Below, piece by piece: positions 26,901 through 34,496 of a stretch of DNA of 64,000 nucleotides. Position 1 is the stretch's first letter, and each line of letters opens with the position of its first letter. The notes beneath the pieces were generated by a model, which was given only the letters and a program-made list of their open reading frames with translations, did no database searches and was not told where the DNA came from. This DNA comes from Siphonodentalium dalli (Eukaryota > Mollusca > Scaphopoda > Gadilida > Siphonodentaliidae): contig CP136063.1 in the NCBI GenBank assembly GCA_032622095.1, positions 266,407,426-266,471,425 of the forward strand, read 5' to 3'. Made by a program: the position numbers and the translations under genes.

Positions 26901-29900
26901 AGGGTGGATTTAGTGACGCTATCCCGCACAGCAGAGTAGTGTCACCAAATTCACCATCTGAGAACCTCATCTGATGTCCCTTTAAAGTAAATATTAATTA
27001 TTGAAACATTGAATAAGGAACAGATTGAGATGTCGGTCTTACCTCTCTAACAGCACAGGCTAATGGTGACTCTCCTTCATTAACCTTTCCCTTCGGAAAA
27101 CCCCAGCTAGACTTTGTCCAGAATCCTTGTACAAGCAGGCACTGAAGTGGATGAAAACAAATCAGTTATACATACTATCTGCCGAACGAAAGTGATATCG
27201 AAGTTGGTATGTGAATTCATAAAAGCATGCATGGAATGAGATAAGCTACTCCTCAATACCAGCAATTCAAAGAAAAACACTTTTTTTTCTTAAAAAAAAA
27301 AAACCCATACATATACATGTGTTAAACAATTGTTCTTTTTGTTTTGTTTTTGTAATAAATGTTTATTATGTTGCAGCAGAAACCAAAATTCATTGGTATT
27401 GCTGAATAAAAACTTGATAAACTATTATTCATTTTTGTCAAACAATACATACCTTCACTATTATTGTAACCAATCACAATTATTAAAACTTTAACATGTT
27501 ACATTGTTAACAATCAATAATTAGTGGGTATTTAACATTTAAATTTGCTGTAATGGAAAATAAATGAAATAAGATTGCGATTGGTTGATTGATTGATTTA
27601 TTTATTAAATGGATGGGCGGTCTTCGTTGTAGGTTATAATTTAGAAATAACATTTACCAAATTATGATAATTTCCTCAAGAATATACTAATAGTATAGCA
27701 TAATGATATGAATGCAATATTATTCACAAAACACACTTTGTGTCAGAGAAAATGCAGGCTGAGCATTGCTTAGTTTCTCGCAAAAAGTTTCAGTGAATTG
27801 TTTATAAGCCGAGTCAAGATATTGCGTCATTACCTTATTTAGATTCGTGCGCATTATACGTCCATTATAAAATTTGTGATTTGAATGAGATTGTTCAGGG
27901 TGCCAATAATTTTATCTTCACCTTAGCACAACGGAACATTTTCTGGTAGTTCCGAGTAACGTTTTTGATGTTTGTTTACAGAATGAAAGTGTCAATGACA
28001 CTGTAGCTCAACTTGGAAAGGGAATAATTTAATGTATTACAGTCAATGGAGCGATTAGGAATGTGGAAAGTTGAATGTCTAATACTAGTTTATAGACATG
28101 AAGAGATAAGTAAAATCCAAGATGGCTGCTGACGGCCATGTCTTCGGTCGAATGACCCCAAAATGATTGTATCCCATCCACATGTCATCGTTAACATCCA
28201 TGACAAATTTTATGACGATCAGACTAAAGGTACTAAAGAATTTAGTCATACAAAGAGTAAAATCCAAGATGGCTGCTGGCGGCCATGTTTTTTGGACAAA
28301 TGACCCCAAAATGACTCGTTTCCCATCTACATGTCATTGCTAACATCCATGACAAATTTTCTGATGATCAGACTAAAGGTACGACCTGTAGCCCGTGCTA
28401 AAGGATTTAGTCATACAAAGAGTAAAATCCAAGATGGCTGCTGCGGTCATGTTTTTTGGCCGAATGACCCCAAAATTAATCGTTCCCATCTACATGTCAA
28501 TATTAACATCCATGATAAATTTTATGATGATCAGACTAACAGTACGACATGTAGCCTGTGCTAATGGATTTAATTTTGAAATCAAAGATGGCCACTGGCG
28601 GCCATGTTTTTCATCCAAACGACCCCAAAAAATTTATGATGATCAGACTAAAAGTACGACCTGTAGCCCGTGCTAAATGATTTAGTCATACAAAGAGTAA
28701 AATCCAAGATGGCTTCTGGTGGCCATGTTTTTTGGCCGAATGACCCCAAAATGACTCGTTCCCATCTACATGTCATTATTAACATTCGTGACAAATTTTA
28801 TGATGATCAGACTAAAAGTACGACCTGTAGCCCATGCTAAATGATTTAGTCATACAAAGAGTAAAATCCAAGATGGCTGCTGGTGGCCATGTTTTTTGTC
28901 CGAATGACGCCAAAATGACTCGTTCCCATCTACATTCTAATTTCAACAGCCATTACAAATTTCATGATGATCAGACTAAAGGTACGACCTGTAGCCCGTG
29001 CTAAAGGATTTAGTCATACAAAGAGTAAAATCTAAGATGGCTGCTGGCGGCCATGTTTTTTGGCCAAATGACCCCAAAATTACTCGTTCCCATCTACATG
29101 TCAATATTAACATCCATGCAAATTTCATGACAATAAGACGAACGGTACGGCCTGTAGCCCGTGCTAATGGATTGAATTTTGAAATCCAAGATGGCCACTG
29201 GCGGCCATGTTTTTTTTCCGAATGACCCCAAAATGACTCGTTCCCATCTACATGTCAATGTCAACATCCATGTCAAATTTCATAATAATCGGACCAAAGG
29301 TACGAACTGTAGCCCGTGCTAAAGGAAATTGTTGACGCATCACGCACACACGGACGACGGATACCAAGCCATGGCAATAGCTCAAACTTTACAAAGTAAA
29401 GTTGAGCTAACAAAGAGTACAAACGTGACAACATGCAATTTACACAACATTTATGATTGGTATAAGAACAACGTCTGTCTGTTACATAATATTCTTTCTG
29501 TTTATGGTGGTTTTAGCAGATGTGACTATTTTAGCAGCTGTACCCACTGCAAAGGCTGCCTGTATCTTTAAAGTGACAGGTGTAACGTGACTAAATACAA
29601 AATATATATCACATACAGGTGATATCAATTAAAATAAAATTAGGATTTGACACACCCCTCCATATAGGCCTATAAGTCACTCTGAACTCAAAGTAACACT
29701 ATATGAATTAGTACACAATTGAGAGATTATGTTGAGATAATATTCTTACTCAAATAAACTCTGTTGATATGCCTTAACCCTTCTAAAAATGGAGCTTCCT
29801 GAAATTTTTGCGAAAACCCTGTGCCAATGCATTCTCTTATAGGGAGCCTCGCATATATGAGATTACATTGGCCTAAGAATATTTGCCTTGACCTTGTAAG

Positions 29901-32897
29901 CCAGTACATTCCATATTGGAGACTCAAATATATGAGAATGCACTGGCACAGGATCTTTAATGCTGCACCAGCGAAGCTCCCGTCATGAAAGGATTAAAGA
30001 GAAATTTTGCAATATATGCATGGAATTTAGTCGTCATGTGAATCAATAACCCTAAATCACTAAACCTATCTACATGAATATTAAAAACATTTGTGAAAGG
30101 AACCAAATGGACTTTGCTTTAGAATCGTGTAGTACATGCAAGTTAAAATATCTCAGTCTGAATACGATTTTTAGAATATTTTTGGATGCTTTGACCTTTT
30201 CAATGTTTACGGTCAAATTTTTATTAAACTTTGGTATCCACTATCCACTGAACAGTTATGTTTACATAACAATGGTTTCAATATGTGCGATATCTCGTTT
30301 TATAATGGAGTTATTAATATTGAAAATAAGAACGAAATCAATAAATATTTTTACATGTACTTGTTGATCATACAGTCCTCAAAATTTGCCACGGCAAATA
30401 AACAATGCCGTGGGAAATGCCATGGCAACATGTAGAATCTAACATGCCACAGCATTCAATTTGCCGTGGGACATAATTTCCCATAATTTTGAGGGCTGGA
30501 TGATAGTTGTTTCACTGAGTTTTGTCAAATTTTTGCAGTTTTCCATGAACCCATTTTGAAGGCCTTGGGTCCCTTTAACCTTTAAATAATACTAACATAT
30601 TTGATATAAGGATCGAGCATAATAGCACCATGCGTAGGGACCTATAAATAATACCGGTACTAACATATTTGATATCAGGATCGAGCATAATAGCACCATA
30701 CGTAGGGACCTATAAATAATACCGGTACTAACATATTTGATATCAGGATCGAGCATAATAGCACCATACGTGGGGACGCTCTTTTTGTAGCTCCTCCAGT
30801 CCTCCAGCCGTTTATCTACCTCTTTAGCATGGCTTTGTAAGGTGGGACAATGTTTGAAAACTGTTTTGTTAAGGAATATCTTAAGTATGCAAAATGAAAA
30901 TAAATAAATAAATGTTCCCAGGTTTTGTACTGGTGGAATATGATCTCTATGGGTACGGGTGTTACCCATAGTAGAGATTCATGGCATGATTTATAAAAGT
31001 AAATATCTGTGCTAAGCTTAAAAAAAAATTACCAAAAAATGTAGGCACAAAAGCTCGGCAAAGTTGGAGTCTACAGACAGATACCCCGACTGACAGTGAC
31101 AGACGGCCGGACAAGTTGATTCATATATACCCCCCCATAACAAGAGATGGACTGTCGTCCGGTGCATACCCCCTTGTGGCATACCGCCTAGTGTGGGCAT
31201 ATCTATAACTTATGACTGCTATACTCAGACAGATGGACCCAAAAATCAGCATTTTAATATAAACAAAGATGAATAACTATAGAACGAAAAACCAAAACAA
31301 AACAGTTGCGCCATTCAATGTACTCATAGTGGTGAACATCCATACCAAATTTCATTGAGATCTGAGCATTACTGTTCAAGTTATCACCTGAACAGACATC
31401 GTATGGACCAAAAAGCCAACATTTCCATATAAACAAAAAATTAATAACTCTAGAACGGAAACTCGAACAAAACGATTGAATCCTCTATTGAATGTCCCCA
31501 TAATAGTGAACATCCATACAAAATTTCATTGAGATCAGAGGACTACTGTTCAAGTTATGACCTGAACTGACATCGGATGGATCAAAAAGCCAACATTTCC
31601 AGATAAACAAAGATGAATAACACTAGAATGGAAAAGCCAAACAAAACAATGGAACCCTCTATTGAATGTACTCATATTAGTGGACATCCATACCAAATTT
31701 CATTGATATCCCAGCACAACTGTTGAAGTTACGACATGAACAGACACCAGATGGACCAAAAAGCCAACATTTCCAGATAAACAAAGATGTATAACTCTAG
31801 AATGGAAAATCTGAACAAAACAATGGAACCCTCTATTTAATGTCCTCACAGTAGTGAACATCCATACCAAATTTCATTGAGATCCGAGCACAACTGTTGA
31901 AGTTATGACATGAACAGACACCAGACAGACCAAAAAGCCAACATTTCCAGATAAACAAAGATGAATAACACAAGAATGGAAAATCCGAACAAAACAATGG
32001 AACCCTCTATTTAATGTCCTCACAGTAGTGAACATCAATACCTAATTTCACAGACAGTGGACGGACTTACGCACACATGGACAGACAGACGGATAGGTGA
32101 AAAACAGTATACCCCCTTTTTTTTTTAAAAGGGGGTATAACGAGTTACTCTCAGGTGCCTAAATAATTGTGATGCCTAATAATTGGGATTTAGACTGAAA
32201 TTAATAATAGTGATGGCAATTTCACTCTATGTCTCAATGTGAAAGTTGGGAATTTTCTCTAAAATTAATTATCGTGCTGACACTATTATAAGGCACCTGA
32301 GAGTATGGGGGGGGGGGGGGGGGGGGGGGGGGTATAATCAATCTAATAGAATTAAAGATAGTGCATCTCTTTCCAAGTTATATATCGATTCTTGGGTATC
32401 AAATATGAATTGAGGGCACCTGTCCGGAAAAGCTTTTATAGTTTAACTGTTAAACTATAAAAGCTTTTCCGAACAGGTGCCCTCAATTCATATTTTAACA
32501 TCAAATTTATTTAGAATTTCTGTCACTTTCTTGGCACAGTTTAAGTGGGTATTTTTAGAACAGAAACCGAAAACATTTGAAGTGTACTTGGAGCATACCA
32601 AGAGGAAGAACTTTATCTTGGTAGCAACCTGAATCTAGGCAAATTTCAGTTTAACTAGGAGATTTCACCTTGAATAAAGCTCGGCTGCATCAGAAATAAA
32701 GTTTGTACATCCAGTTTTTTTTAAATCGGGCATATAAAAGGATACTTTGTGCGGAGAAATCTTTGATGCCACATGATTTTAGACTGGGATCTTCAGCACA
32801 ATAAAAATCCAGGTAAAACCAATGTGCAAGCTCAATCTGGAAAAACAGTCGAATGAGATCCTGTCGCTCTTCCTCTGGAATGTTTATGATAAACCGA
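8832..32897 (-). CDS. DCP2: DCP2, mRNA-decapping enzyme 2 (exons 2-9; exon 1 not found)
   Basis: Decapping Nudix hydrolase: in the cytoplasm, with DCP1 and EDC factors, it cleaves the m7G cap and commits mRNA to 5'-3' decay. Eight exons on the minus strand join in phase with GT/AG ends: 32897-32746, 30860-30733, 27141-27043, 18221-18069, 16464-16352, 14844-13818, 12635-12575 and 8968-8832. Together they encode about 620 residues (human protein about 420). Box A carries [13 protein letters not shown]; the Nudix box is complete (GKVNEGE, then REVLEETGF); box B reads [15 protein letters not shown]; the tail NFKFD...MIM resembles the vertebrate C-terminus. The extra length is a Gln/Asn/Ser-rich disordered exon 7. 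Odd points: a triplicated exon 3 donor and transposons at exon edges. The start-codon exon is missing from my reading and may lie upstream in 33-49 kb or be too divergent to see. Confidence 0.93.
9066..9505. mobile_element. Family C compound fold-back MITE in DCP2 intron 8
   Basis: Flanked by GTGTCTGTCATTTGCAGAA and its inverse, with two inner palindromes (9098-9180 and 9378-9483) built from AGGGTGAATTTAGTGATGC-type sequence and separated by a unique stretch containing 'cagaagataaaatgcat'. Confidence 0.75.
9640..10305 (+). pseudogene. Possible degenerate retro-insertion with poly(A) tail
   Basis: A plus-strand frame runs from 9706 ([10 protein letters not shown]...) past two adjacent stops at 9892-9897 into a further open stretch with [16 protein letters not shown], and the segment ends in AATAAA (10286-10291) and an A-run (about 10296-10304). 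This looks like the 3' end of a retrotransposon or retrocopy lying antisense in DCP2 intron 8. I do not recognise the protein, and the left boundary is a guess. Confidence 0.35.
10306..10978. other. DCP2 intron 8, no feature
   Basis: Mostly unremarkable. A short direct repeat (ACAGACAGGAGGCAGACCC-like, twice) lies at 10758-10840. Confidence 0.5.
10979..11367. mobile_element. TTAA-flanked MITE (piggyBac-like), family A variant
   Basis: TTAA at 10979-10982 and 11364-11367 flank perfect terminal inverted repeats CCCTTTACCCAACA / TGTTGGGTAAAGGG. Inside are two long palindromes of GCCAATGCATTCTCTTATA type (11120-11190, 11272-11340). The TTAA duplication and the CCC start fit the piggyBac superfamily; no transposase is present. 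Confidence 0.85.
11477..11825. mobile_element. Family C compound MITE, right part truncated
   Basis: GTGTCTGTCATTTGCAGAA at the left, first palindrome at 11495-11570, unique middle, second GCAGAATGAGGTCCCCAGAG at about 11768, then loss of the second arm after 'agcccgctttgcgggc'. Confidence 0.7.
12085..12562. mobile_element. TTAA-flanked MITE, family A2, 12 bp inside DCP2 intron 8
   Basis: TTAA at 12085-12088 and 12559-12562, with ends CCCTTTCAGTGCCAGG / GAAAGGG. The right TTAA is 12 bp from the exon 8 donor. It contains TATGCTTAAGCATGC at about 12226-12240, the empty insertion site for the transposon nested in the paralogous copy at 51910-52852. Confidence 0.85.
12575..12635 (-). CDS. DCP2: DCP2 exon 8
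   Basis: Acceptor TCTCTTGTAG, donor GTAAGT. 61 bp, phase 0 in and phase 1 out, encoding 20 residues beginning [10 protein letters not shown] and ending NEFEQ. Not conserved enough to identify alone; assigned by its splice sites and by phase agreement with exons 7 and 9. Confidence 0.75.
12785..12952. repeat. 83-bp tandem duplication
   Basis: Two copies of a unit starting AGTGTGGAGTGTTTTTATAA, differing at about three positions. Lies in DCP2 intron 7. Confidence 0.85.
13080..13240. repeat. 46-bp tandem repeat, about four copies
   Basis: CAGTGGGGATACATATTAAA recurs near 13131, 13177 and 13223, with a weaker copy at about 13085. Confidence 0.8.
13818..14844 (-). CDS. DCP2: DCP2 exon 7: box B end plus long disordered tail
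   Basis: Acceptor CATTTTCAG, donor GTAAGA. 1027 bp, 342 residues. It opens with [12 protein letters not shown], the end of box B (human FIRPLRDWLSRR). It continues as a low-complexity tail rich in Q, N, S, K, G and D, with an 11-residue repeat (eight units such as [11 protein letters not shown]) and later motifs SPKDxSKQGxHY repeated. Such tails in DCP2 carry short binding motifs and regulate activity and condensate behaviour in other species; that role here is inferred. An apparent upstream methionine before the acceptor is intronic. Confidence 0.9.
14391..14650 (-). repeat. DCP2: Coding 33-bp minisatellite in DCP2 exon 7
   Basis: Six nearly identical 33-bp units plus two diverged ones at the right (14590-14650). 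The unit is a multiple of 3 and keeps the frame, giving [11 protein letters not shown]. The alternative frame is also open across the repeat, which explains a long shadow frame at 14144-14722. Confidence 0.95.
14845..16351. other. DCP2 intron 6
   Basis: No element recognised with confidence. A G-run lies at about 15701-15712. A 92-codon plus-strand frame (15194-15472) has no recognisable similarity and unremarkable context. Confidence 0.5.
16352..16464 (-). CDS. DCP2: DCP2 exon 6 (box B)
   Basis: Acceptor CTATTTCTAG, donor GTAAGT. 113 bp, encoding [16 protein letters not shown] and then [11 protein letters not shown]; the last lysine codon is split with exon 7. It aligns with human IEWFSIEKLPCHRND and NKFFMAIPFIR without gaps at the joins. 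Confidence 0.93.
16465..17892. repeat. DCP2 intron 5 with a fold-back element
   Basis: Inverted arms at about 17085-17165 and 17600-17690: GACTGTACTATAGATTTACA on the left, its complement on the right, enclosing about 430 bp. A smaller inverted pair (CTACTGTGGGTGTA/TACCCACAGTAG) lies at 16590-16650. The rest shows nothing. Confidence 0.65.
17893..18066. mobile_element. Fused MITE fragments abutting the DCP2 exon 5 donor
   Basis: 17893-17942 is a scrap of family B (CTGAAAAGTTACCCATAATT) fused to 17943-18066, a fragment of family A2 (compare 12248-12372 and 52545-52668). Homology runs to 18066; the exon 5 donor GT is 18068-18067. So intron bases from +3 onward are transposon sequence. Confidence 0.8.
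18069..18221 (-). CDS. DCP2: DCP2 exon 5 (end of Nudix box, Nudix fold)
   Basis: Acceptor AATTATTTCAG, donor GTAGAC. 153 bp, phase 0 both ends, encoding [11 protein letters not shown] and then [13 protein letters not shown] and RTRKEIK. It completes the REVLEETG motif begun in exon 4 and aligns with human [18 protein letters not shown]. The donor is weak, consistent with its transposon-derived downstream bases. Confidence 0.95.
18222..18870. other. DCP2 intron 4, first part
   Basis: AT-rich, no recognised feature. Confidence 0.5.
18871..19650 (+). repeat. ~147-bp tandem array ending in GACG tract
   Basis: Five units marked by GGGCCATAACTCCGTAAAAA, CAAACCCATATTCGAACTC and CATACCAAATTTGGTTCC at about 147-bp spacing; the array ends with GACGGACAGACAGACGGACG. 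Open frames inside are by-products. Confidence 0.9.
19651..20252. repeat. Array tail with (GACG)n and a terminal hairpin
   Basis: Several ATGTGGCT/AGCCACAT motifs, then a GACG run (20152-20190) and a hairpin at about 20219-20251 (TATGTGTACCATAC / GTATGGGTACACATA). This may be the 3' end of the element that begins with the preceding array. Confidence 0.55.
20418..20570. mobile_element. Family A MITE fragment
   Basis: CATGATGGGAGCTGTGCTGG, GGTGCATTCTCTTATATATG and the inverted copy TATATAAGAAAATGCACTG. Lacks a clear TTAA at either end. Confidence 0.65.
20571..21446. other. DCP2 intron 4, no recognised feature
   Basis: Contains a minus-strand open stretch near 20580-20778 and a plus-strand AAAATGGCG at about 20697, but no supported gene. 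Confidence 0.4.
21447..21587 (+). CDS. Short acidic open frame antisense to nested gene exon 2
   Basis: ATG in context AAAATGG at 21447, second in-frame ATG (AAAATGGC) at 21483, stop TAG at 21585-21587; 46 residues, including [13 protein letters not shown]. It overlaps, on the opposite strand, the last exon of the tentative nested gene. One of the two may be real and the other a shadow. No family recognised. Confidence 0.2.
   Translation: MEISPQTFTSLKMANEDFIPWDDLDDLLFECTDSNILIEIDQQLCM
21499..23087 (-). CDS. Tentative nested two-exon gene, 98-residue single-pass membrane protein
   Basis: Exon 1, 23087-22975: ATG, then a hydrophobic segment [16 protein letters not shown] (about residues 15-29) followed by KRISTSKK, donor GTGAGT. 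Exon 2, 21682-21499: acceptor TTGTTATTTCAG, then a very basic stretch ([17 protein letters not shown], residues about 42-58) and a C-terminus with [13 protein letters not shown], ending in TAA. The phases agree (2 bases plus 1). It lies inside DCP2 intron 4 on the same strand. I do not recognise a family. An alternative start exon (22883-22794, [10 protein letters not shown], donor GTGAGT) would join exon 2 in a different frame. The prediction rests only on splice-site fit and composition. Confidence 0.3.
21683..22974. other. Intron of the tentative nested gene / DCP2 intron 4
   Basis: No repeats recognised, unlike most of the window. It includes the alternative exon-like stretch at 22794-22883 (minus). 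Confidence 0.35.
23140..23262. mobile_element. Family A MITE fragment
   Basis: GGGCCAATGTATTCTCTTAT and the inverse TATAAGAGAATGCATTGGCA, then AAAATTTCAGGAAGCTCCA. Located about 50 bp upstream of the tentative nested gene start. Confidence 0.7.
23640..24069. mobile_element. hAT-like poly-C element, left end missing
   Basis: Matches 37070-37476 over almost its whole length (AACACTAAAACAGAGATTTG to GTGCCGGAATTTTT), and ends in a C-run plus CTG. The left terminal repeat present at 36928 is absent. A pearl-core fragment (ACATGGCTGCCAGCGG) is embedded, as in the full copy. Confidence 0.7.
24150..24650. repeat. 40-bp satellite, about 12 copies
   Basis: Unit with CACCACACCCTTAAAAAAAC and CTCAAATTACATTAATTAG; copies differ mainly in A-run length (6-9) and a late CATTCATTTAG variant at the right edge. 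Confidence 0.95.
24730..24983. mobile_element. TTAA-flanked family A MITE
   Basis: TTAA at 24730-24733 and 24980-24983; ends CCCTTCCATGATAGG / CATCATGAAAGGG; two inner palindromic segments (GCCAATGCATTCTCTTGT..., CAGTGCATGCTCTTATATA...). piggyBac-type duplication. Confidence 0.85.
25130..25470. repeat. ~31-bp degenerate minisatellite
   Basis: About ten units of the form TATGAGCCTGGATGTCTCAT-TAGGCTATGGT. Confidence 0.85.
25471..26139. other. DCP2 intron 4, no feature
   Basis: Nothing recognised apart from a short direct pair containing 'atatgggc' near 25695-25740. Confidence 0.5.
26140..26353. mobile_element. Family B palindromic MITE
   Basis: TA/CAGTAATGCCCTAAATAAT to its inverse, arms meeting at GGAAAGCTCTCACTTGAGAG; flanked by TA (26138-26139, 26354-26355). 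Confidence 0.88.
26360..26865. mobile_element. Family H fold-back element, full
   Basis: Inverted arms: AGAGATCATATTCCACCAGT, TTTTGACAGGGAAC and AATATATTTCTTAGTTATTA on the left recur as complements at about 26705-26820. The middle holds an inverted pair around GGTAATTAATCTGATG. Confidence 0.75.
26868..26972. mobile_element. Family C palindrome, single
   Basis: GTGTATCTGACATTTGCAGAA, then GGGTGGATTTAGTGACGC and inverted CACCAAATTCACCATCTG. It ends about 70 bp before DCP2 exon 4. Confidence 0.7.
27043..27141 (-). CDS. DCP2: DCP2 exon 4 (start of Nudix box)
   Basis: Acceptor CATCCACTTCAG, donor GTAAGA. 99 bp, phase 0, encoding [19 protein letters not shown] and ending CAVRE. Aligns with human [20 protein letters not shown]. 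Carries the Nudix glycine and first glutamate; the rest of the box is in exon 5. Confidence 0.96.
27142..27990. other. DCP2 intron 3, first part
   Basis: AT-rich. 27585-27690 has an inverted relative at 60225-60300 (ACAACGAAGACC/AACGAAGGCC with matching flanks), so an unnamed old repeat. Otherwise nothing. Confidence 0.45.
27991..29410 (+). mobile_element. Pearl/Helitron-like element with tandem core repeats
   Basis: 5' end near ACTGTAGCTCAACTTGG. The core has about eight units of 150-165 bp marked by GTAAAATCCAAGATGGCTGC, GACCCCAAAATGACTCGTT and CTACATGTCAATATTAACAT. The tail has ATCACGCACACACGGACGAC, a hairpin ACTTTACAAAGTAAAGT, then TGAGCTAA. The short 3' hairpin followed by CTAA is Helitron-like; the core array resembles bivalve pearl elements. 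No helicase gene is present. Confidence 0.75.
29411..29580. repeat. One arm of the family J fold-back
   Basis: ATTCTTTCTGTTTATGGTGG and ACCCACTGCAAAGGCTGCCT match the arms of the element at 59105-59690. Confidence 0.6.
29774..29997. mobile_element. TTAA-flanked family A MITE
   Basis: TTAA at 29774-29777 and 29994-29997; ends CCCTTCTAAAAATGGAGC / CCGTCATGAAAGGA; inner palindromic sequence partly deleted. Confidence 0.75.
29998..30372. other. DCP2 intron 3, no feature
   Basis: A 97-codon plus-strand frame (30074-30367) is present in AT-rich DNA; no family recognised, and I do not support it as a gene. Confidence 0.4.
30373..30498. mobile_element. Small hAT-type MITE
   Basis: Ends CAGTCCTCAAAATT / AATTTTGAGGGCTG; flanks GATCATA (30366-30372) and GATGATA (30499-30505) are 6/7 identical. 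Inside are GCCACGGC/GCCGTGG inverted motifs. CAG...CTG termini and a 7-8-bp duplication fit hAT. Confidence 0.6.
30591..30782 (-). repeat. 68-bp tandem triplication over the DCP2 exon 3 donor
   Basis: Units start at 30591, 30659 and 30727 (ACTAACATATTTGATAT), the third being the authentic exon end. Each unit carries about 46 bp of exon 3 end, the GTTAGT donor and some intron sequence. Unit length is not a multiple of 3. Confidence 0.95.
30733..30860 (-). CDS. DCP2: DCP2 exon 3
   Basis: Acceptor CTTAACAAAACAG, donor GTTAGT. 128 bp, encoding [36 protein letters not shown] and PDIKY. Aligns with human VFSHCPFLL and YKMGVPTYGAIILDE. The incoming split codon (A from exon 2 + TT) gives Ile where human has Val. 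Confidence 0.95.
30861..31236. other. DCP2 intron 2, first part
   Basis: Includes a family H scrap (30915-30985) and the inverted-looking 'ataccccccc' start of the next array near 31125. No gene. Confidence 0.45.
31237..32140 (+). repeat. ~174-bp tandem array with terminal hairpin
   Basis: Units marked by ACCAAAAAGCCAACATTTCC (about 31407, 31581, 31755, 31929) and CATACCAAATTTCATTGAGA. The end has GGACAGACAGACGGAT and the hairpin TATACCCCCTTT / AAAGGGGGTATA at 32107-32139, the same plan as other arrays here. Confidence 0.88.
32146..32305. mobile_element. Small MITE, TACTCTCAGGTGCCT termini
   Basis: Perfect 15-bp terminal inverted repeats at 32146-32160 and 32291-32305. No convincing target duplication; followed at once by a 26-bp poly-G (32307-32332). 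Confidence 0.7.
32401..32495. repeat. Near-perfect 47-bp-arm hairpin
   Basis: Arms 32401-32447 and 32449-32495 are complementary with a single mismatch and one central base. It lies in DCP2 intron 2, about 250 bp past the exon 2 donor. Confidence 0.92.
32746..32897 (-). CDS. DCP2: DCP2 exon 2 (regulatory domain, box A)
   Basis: Acceptor TCTCATTTCAG, donor GTATCC. 152 bp. Encodes [30 protein letters not shown] and CGIKDFSAQ, matching human SRFILHIPSEERDNAIR and [13 protein letters not shown]. The first base completes a codon from exon 1, which should encode the start and the conserved LDDL segment. This domain binds DCP1 and closes over the Nudix domain. Confidence 0.95.
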
Positions 32898-33830
32898 CTG
32901 AAATGAGAATATACATGTAAGTCAATAGATGTAGAAAAGATTTCATCTCACCAGTTACAACAACAATAATATCTACATGTATATAAATAATTATTGTCTG
33001 TGTGGCTGTCTAAAACTCTCATGATTTTAGCGCGTTTATAACATTTCACCAAAACTTGTGTCCGATTAAGTATCTTAATGTAATACATCATAGTTATTGT
33101 GAGGCACAACATTAACAATGTTATTATAATATAATAAAATAAAACAAAAAAGTTCCCCGACCCCTATGCTTCAGGTATATGATCTCGTCCACACGATTAA
33201 GTATCTTGACTTAATACATCATAGTTATTGTGAGGCACAACATTTATATGCTCCGAAATTCACAGTGAACACCGTTGAAATAGGAATTGTCCTGTTTCGG
33301 GTTAGTGCTGCTGAATACGTACTTGTTCTCACGAAAGATAAGATATTACACGACATACTTTGATTATGAAAACTCGTAGCCGTGTGTGTTTGTTTAATTA
33401 ATTACTTTTTGACGGATGGAACCAGTTAACAGCCAATGTGACTGACCCCCTCCCATGGCTTCTGACCCATGCAACTAACTATAGACGAGCATAATTGTAA
33501 CCACACAACAACTCAATTATTGAAAACTCCCCATCACTGTCATCATTTCACGATTCATCTGTCCCCCCACATCTTCTGCTTTCTCACCCTCTTGCTCTCT
33601 CTCCCTACATCATGCTATCCCTAACACTATATTCTTCCTTTTTCCATCCCTAACTCAAATTTAGTTATATATCTCCACTTCTCCTAAACCATTGTTTCAA
33701 TCTAAGGGTGCCACGATTAATCGTATAATCGATGAACCGTTGATAAAGCCGATAATCGATTACCATTTCCTTTGTCGATTAATCTCTGTTATTTATTTCG
33801 GACGTCAGAAAGTGCTGGGACTTTTAGCCC
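32898..33830. other. DCP2 intron 1 or upstream DNA
   Basis: A 131-bp tandem duplication is seen: ATACATCATAGTTATTGTGA at about 33083 and 33214. The rest has no recognised feature; exon 1 was not found here. Confidence 0.5.
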
Positions 33831-34152
33831 GTGCCAAAGGATTTAGTCATGCAAAATGACTCGTTCCCATCTACATGCCAATATTAACATAACTGACAAA
33901 TTTTATGATGATCAGACAAACAGTACAATTTTGAAATCCAAGATGACCACTGGTGGCCATGTTTTTTGCCGAATGACCCCAAAATGACTCGTTCCCATCT
34001 ACATGTCAATGTCAACGCCCATGACAAATTTCATAATGATCCGACCAAAGGTACGACCTGTAGGAAATTGTTGACGAATCACGCACACACACACGCACAA
34101 CGGATACCAAGCCATGGCAATAGCTCAAACTTTACAAAGTAAAGTTGAGCTA
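33831..34152 (+). mobile_element. Pearl/Helitron-like 3' end
   Basis: One to two core units, the ACGCACACACACACGCACAA tract, hairpin ACTTTACAAAGTAAAGT and TGAGCTAA. The 5' part is missing. Confidence 0.7.
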
Positions 34153-34496
34153 ATAATGAATCAATATCCAAAAAGTTTTGATTTGAAATTATAGTAATAT
34201 ATTTGTATTTGAAGCATAGTTGGTCCACTTGTCTCACAGATACATGTATATGTTTCCTAATTAATGCTTAATCATGGAGTCTCAATAAAGTTACGAAACC
34301 TGTTGATGGTATATATAAGATGTGTAGTGTTTTCCCTTCTCTATATCTTCTGGGATATGTTAATATTGCTTTTATGTTCAATCAAGGTATAAAATGTGAA
34401 AATTTTGTCACAACAGATCAAAACAGACATGGTCAAAATGTATCATAAGAAGATGTGCTCTTTACGTGATGTTGAGCGGGATACAAAAAAATAACA
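34153..34496. other. No feature recognised
   Basis: AT-rich spacer between two pearl-like elements. Confidence 0.5.

Noticed and set aside
28085-29276. Several 60-93-codon frames with 'KSKMAA' or 'HVFWPND'
   Set aside because: Each is one core unit of the pearl-like repeat read through; no codon conservation beyond DNA identity.
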